NCBI RefSeq assembly: GCF_027580225.2
Contig: NW_027395283.1
Coordinates: forward strand, 5,088,501 to 5,152,500
DNA: 64,000 bases
Source of the DNA: Misgurnus anguillicaudatus
Lineage: Eukaryota > Chordata > Actinopteri > Cypriniformes > Cobitidae
Direction: 5' to 3'
Every line of letters begins with the position of its first letter. Position 1 is the stretch's first letter. Positions 61,219 to 64,000 of the stretch are shown here, one piece after another. The translations under genes and the position numbers were made by a program. The notes under the pieces are model-generated. The model was not told the origin of the DNA, made no database searches, and saw only the letters and a list, made by a program, of their open reading frames with translations.

Positions 61219-62959
61219 TCATAAGTGCCATTTTCTTACCTTTCTGGCAACATCTTCCATCTCTGTCATCATTCTGTCTTTTATGGTTGAAATGTTGTCT
61301 TGACTGATGTAATTTATTTTGAAGCGAGGATCTAAGAATGATGTAACATCCAGAAGTTCTTGAGTGGATGGGTCATCATATTTTTCCTTTAGGTACCGAA
61401 GGACTTTGTCTTTGATTGCCCTTGTCAGATTAGTGTCATCTTGATCTTCAGCGAGTGTCTTTGTTCTCAAAAGGTGAATAACTGGCTTAAGATAGGAGAC
61501 ACTACTCCTCTCCCGAAAGCACATCTGTAAACTCCTGAAGTGGATGCAGAGCTTTGTGGATGGATTCTAACACCTCTATCTTCTCGAGCTGTAGGAGAAT
61601 TGACTGACCAGCCTCTTGCAAATGCCTACTGCTCGCTGCACCCTGTCATCTTTCAGTGCGTTTTCTGAAAAATACCATTAAAAGTTTAGCATGCAAGTTA
61701 ATATCTAAGATGTAAATTAATCTAAAATTTACAACATTTTTTTATTATTTAAGTTCATTTTAATTTATATACACTAATAATCATTAATAATAATTAAGAC
61801 TCATTAATTATTAATATTTGTTCATTCGTTTGAAAGTAAACATATGTTTATGCAGTAAATTATATTATTAACAAAGCTCAACCAATGCTGTAAATGATTT
61901 ATTTTTGTTATTAAAATATAATTATGTATTGAATATCAATAATTCTCGATTATAAAATGTATTATATGAACACTTACCGATTGCAAGATGGAGTCTATGA
62001 CCGAAGCACTGCAGCCTGGTCCATCCATTTATTTCCACTGCCCTTATTATGTTGGCCGCATTGTCTGTGGTGATGCACACCTGGCCATCTTCATTCAGAC
62101 ACCAGCTAGCTAGAGCATCTTTCAAAGCAGAAGCGATGTTTTCTCCAGTATGCTCAGTTTTCCCACTATGACGCTTGTAAACAACGACTATTTAATTCAA
62201 AATCCTCAGATATGAAATGAACTGTGAGACTTTGATATGGTTCGGTCGTCCAGCTCGACCACATGTCAGTTGTCGTTGCGTAATATTGGACATCTTTTAG
62301 CTCAGCTTCAACCTTCTGTCTGCACGTATTGCACAGGTTTTGGATGGCTTGAGTTGAGTAAAGAAAGTACGAGATGGAATGCAATATCTTTTATCGATCG
62401 TTAGGATAAGATGCTTGAATCCATCTTTTGTGACAGCGTTAATTGGCACCATATCTTTAGCCAGGTATCTTGTTATGGCATCTGTTATTTCGCCATACCT
62501 TCGTGAAGATTTGTCATAGGGTGTGCAACTTTCTAACGCTTGAGCAATTGAAGTTTACTTGGATGTCGGTCGTGGTGGTTGTGATGAAGTGCATTCATCG
62601 GATTCGGCGGACTTTTTCGCCATGCATTCATCATAGCATTTTCTGTGATACCTTTGCAGGTGCTGATACAGGTTGGTTGTGTTGCCTCGCGAGGTCGACA
62701 CAGACGTTCGGCAGGTTTTACAAACTACCTGCCTTTGAAGTGCATCAGAAGGACGAAATCCAAAATAATTCCAAACATATGCGGTGCTTTTTCGCTTATG
62801 TACCAAGTCGTCTGCAGAACTTTGCTCTTCTGCAGACGCACTTTGTTGCGAAGTTGAACTGCTGCTCGCGCTCATCTTTTCCAAATGACGTTTAGTCAGC
62901 ACGTCAGAGCTACAATGCCCTCTATTGGTTAAACTCTGCATCAAACGTAAAATGCGCAT
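61219..62959 (-). pseudogene. hAT transposase, ZBED-type, fragmented
   Basis: Pieces in order: BED finger AYVWNYFGF, VCKTCRTS and LYQHLQRYHRK (62959-62555); YATTTDMWSSWTTEPYQSL (62384-62166); CITTDNAANIIRAV and LQCFGHRLHLAIGK (62125-61922); LLDVTSFLDPRFKINYI (61524-61219). These are the hAT catalytic-domain blocks, including the D-x-W-S-S motif and the TTDNA box. Frames change between pieces (introns or decay) and the C-terminal dimerisation region (hATC) is not visible. Non-functional as it stands. Confidence 0.88.
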
Positions 62960-63289
62960 GTCGCAAACTGTCGTAAACTGTCAAAAGCAGCGTATTAGAT
63001 GCTTGTTATAAAAAAAAAAAATTAGATGCTTGTTATGTGATAGTTCTGAGTCGAAATAACTGCAGATCTTGCGATTCAAAAATCGCGCCGTTTTAAATCG
63101 CGATTTCAGTTCAAAAACGATTAATCGTGCAGGCCTAGTGGGAGCCTCCACATATGAATTACTACAGAATTTAATTCAGCCTGGAAAGCCAAAGGATAAA
63201 ACATTTGAGGAAATTGTGATTATTCTTAAGGTCAATTTTAAAACAAAGCCATGACAAGATTTTTTCTCCAACTGCCAGTATGACGAGAT

Positions 63290-63708
63290 ACTGAAACAGA
63301 AAACAGTACAGGACAATATGATTTTGAGATATCTAAAAGAGACACAAGACAAAGAGCTGTGTTACAGAGAAGGTGAAAATTAAAACTTGACACTTGCATA
63401 GAGCGATGCAAATTGGGCTGTCCACATGTGAAGCTGAGTTTATGACATTAACTGTGACTGTACACGAGTGTTAGAAAACATTGATGGACTGAAATATCAA
63501 TCTAGACTTTATGAAGACAATCAGGGTGTCATAGCGTCAGCAAAAAATCCTGTAAACATGTGGACATTAAATGTCATTTTGTGAGGTCTGTGATAAAGGA
63601 GGACAGAATTAGTCTGTGATACTGTCCAACTGATGATATGATTGAAGATATACTAACAAAACCAGCAACAAACATCATCAAATTTAACTCATTTATGTTT
63701 GCTGTATG
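63290..63708 (+). pseudogene. Ty1/copia RT-RNase H relic
   Basis: Reads NMILRYLKETQDKELCYREG (end of copia RT), then after a gap YEDNQGVIASAKNP, a frameshift, HVDIKCHFVRSVIKED, a stop at 63618-63620, and YCPTDDMIEDILTKPATN, the typical copia RNase H C-terminus. It lies directly downstream of the gypsy-type gag relic, in the same orientation. Heavily decayed. Confidence 0.75.
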
Positions 63709-64000
63709 AATTTTCTTCTGTTGAAATGATCAAATAGAAATGTGAGTGTTAAGATTTATAAGTATTATAAAGTGACAGGTATTATAAGATTTACTTCTTC
63801 TTCCTGTTTCTTTTCATTCATGTATGATATGAATGAATGAGATGAAATAAATGACCTATTATATTTAAGTATTGTGCTCTTATTTATATTTGATTTGTTT
63901 CACTTTTATTTTTGTGAGCCAGCCAATCACATTGCAGAGTGTATGTCATGTGACCTAATCAGTGACTGAATGAATGCAGATGTTTCTGTTTAAATAAAGT
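63709..64000. other. Right-edge AT-rich DNA
   Basis: No gene seen. It could hold the 3' UTR or LTR of the copia relic (AATAAA at 63844 and near the window end), but no repeat partner is visible. Confidence 0.3.

Larger units (their letters stand above)
60417..63137 (-). mobile_element. hAT element with ZBED-like transposase remnants
   Basis: Ends TAGGGCTGCACGATTTGG and TTAATCGTGCAGGCCTA are inverted; exact 8-bp target duplication GTGGGAGC (60409-60416, 63138-63145). Transposase pieces lie on the minus strand. A 324-bp MITE (60686-61009) has inserted near the left end. It is the longer relative of the MITE at 6129-6671. Confidence 0.9.
60280..63252 (+). pseudogene. Ty3/gypsy gag relic, split by a hAT
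   Basis: The left piece (60280-60416) reads RLDEYKAENESWSVYIK and, after a frameshift, NDVDDTNQIVTLL; the right piece (63138-63252) reads VGASTYELLQNLIQPGKP and KTFEEIVIILKVNFKTKP. Together they are the N-terminal half of a gypsy-type gag interrupted by the hAT at 60417-63137. It is related to the gag start at the left edge of the window. No complete frame remains. Confidence 0.65.

Overview
This is nuclear DNA of a teleost fish, most likely a cyprinid close to zebrafish or carp. The evidence is a fish-specific NLR gene (FISNA-NACHT exon plus uniform 174-bp LRR exons) set in introns full of fish-type transposons: hAT, L2 with an esterase ORF1, L1, DIRS, BEL/Pao and common cyprinid MITEs. Species cannot be fixed from the window alone.

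Host genes, all on the + strand. Gene 1 enters from the left and only its last LRR exon (1409-1582) and a short terminal exon (2541-2565) are visible. Gene 2 seems to be complete. It has a CRE/ISRE-like promoter at about 7.58 kb, two 5' leader exons, a start codon at 9309, two paralogous 114-bp exons, a 96-bp exon, the FISNA-NACHT exon (15723-17504), four LRR exons (25742, 34250, 38692, 56993) and a short terminal exon ending at 59368. Every internal junction is phase 2 and the joined frame is open: 2,856 nt, 951 aa, spread over about 50 kb. It is probably an NLRC3-like innate immune sensor in a tandem array.

Mobile DNA, left to right. A Ty3/gypsy 5' LTR and gag start sit on the left edge (- strand). 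A 5'-truncated L1 (3.25-7.54 kb, -) fills the space between the two genes. The gene 2 introns hold hAT elements that can be delimited by their 8-bp target duplications: 10015-14660, 18095-25010 with a second hAT nested at 21788-24967, 26268-28233, 34646-35622 and 37276-38232. An APE-type LINE lies at 29.5-33.9 kb (-). Three hairpin-ended elements of a shared, unassigned design are at 7989-8706, 19990-21049 and 39371-39667. Downstream of gene 2 a hAT with a ZBED-like transposase (60417-63137) splits an old retroelement relic.

The 3' part of gene 1 (463-2545) and the 3' part of gene 2 (39988-59347) are copies of one segment. Copy B has grown from about 2 kb to 19 kb through an L2 carrying a DIRS, a second L2 carrying a young BEL/Pao with nearly identical LTRs and an intact 1,901-aa polyprotein, and three MITE-like elements. 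Because copy A and the repeated LRR introns supply empty sites, most insertions can be dated relative to each other. The strongest unexplained structure is the family of three hairpin-ended elements, one of which carries a relic resembling the N-terminal part of Crypton/KIAA1958-type proteins.
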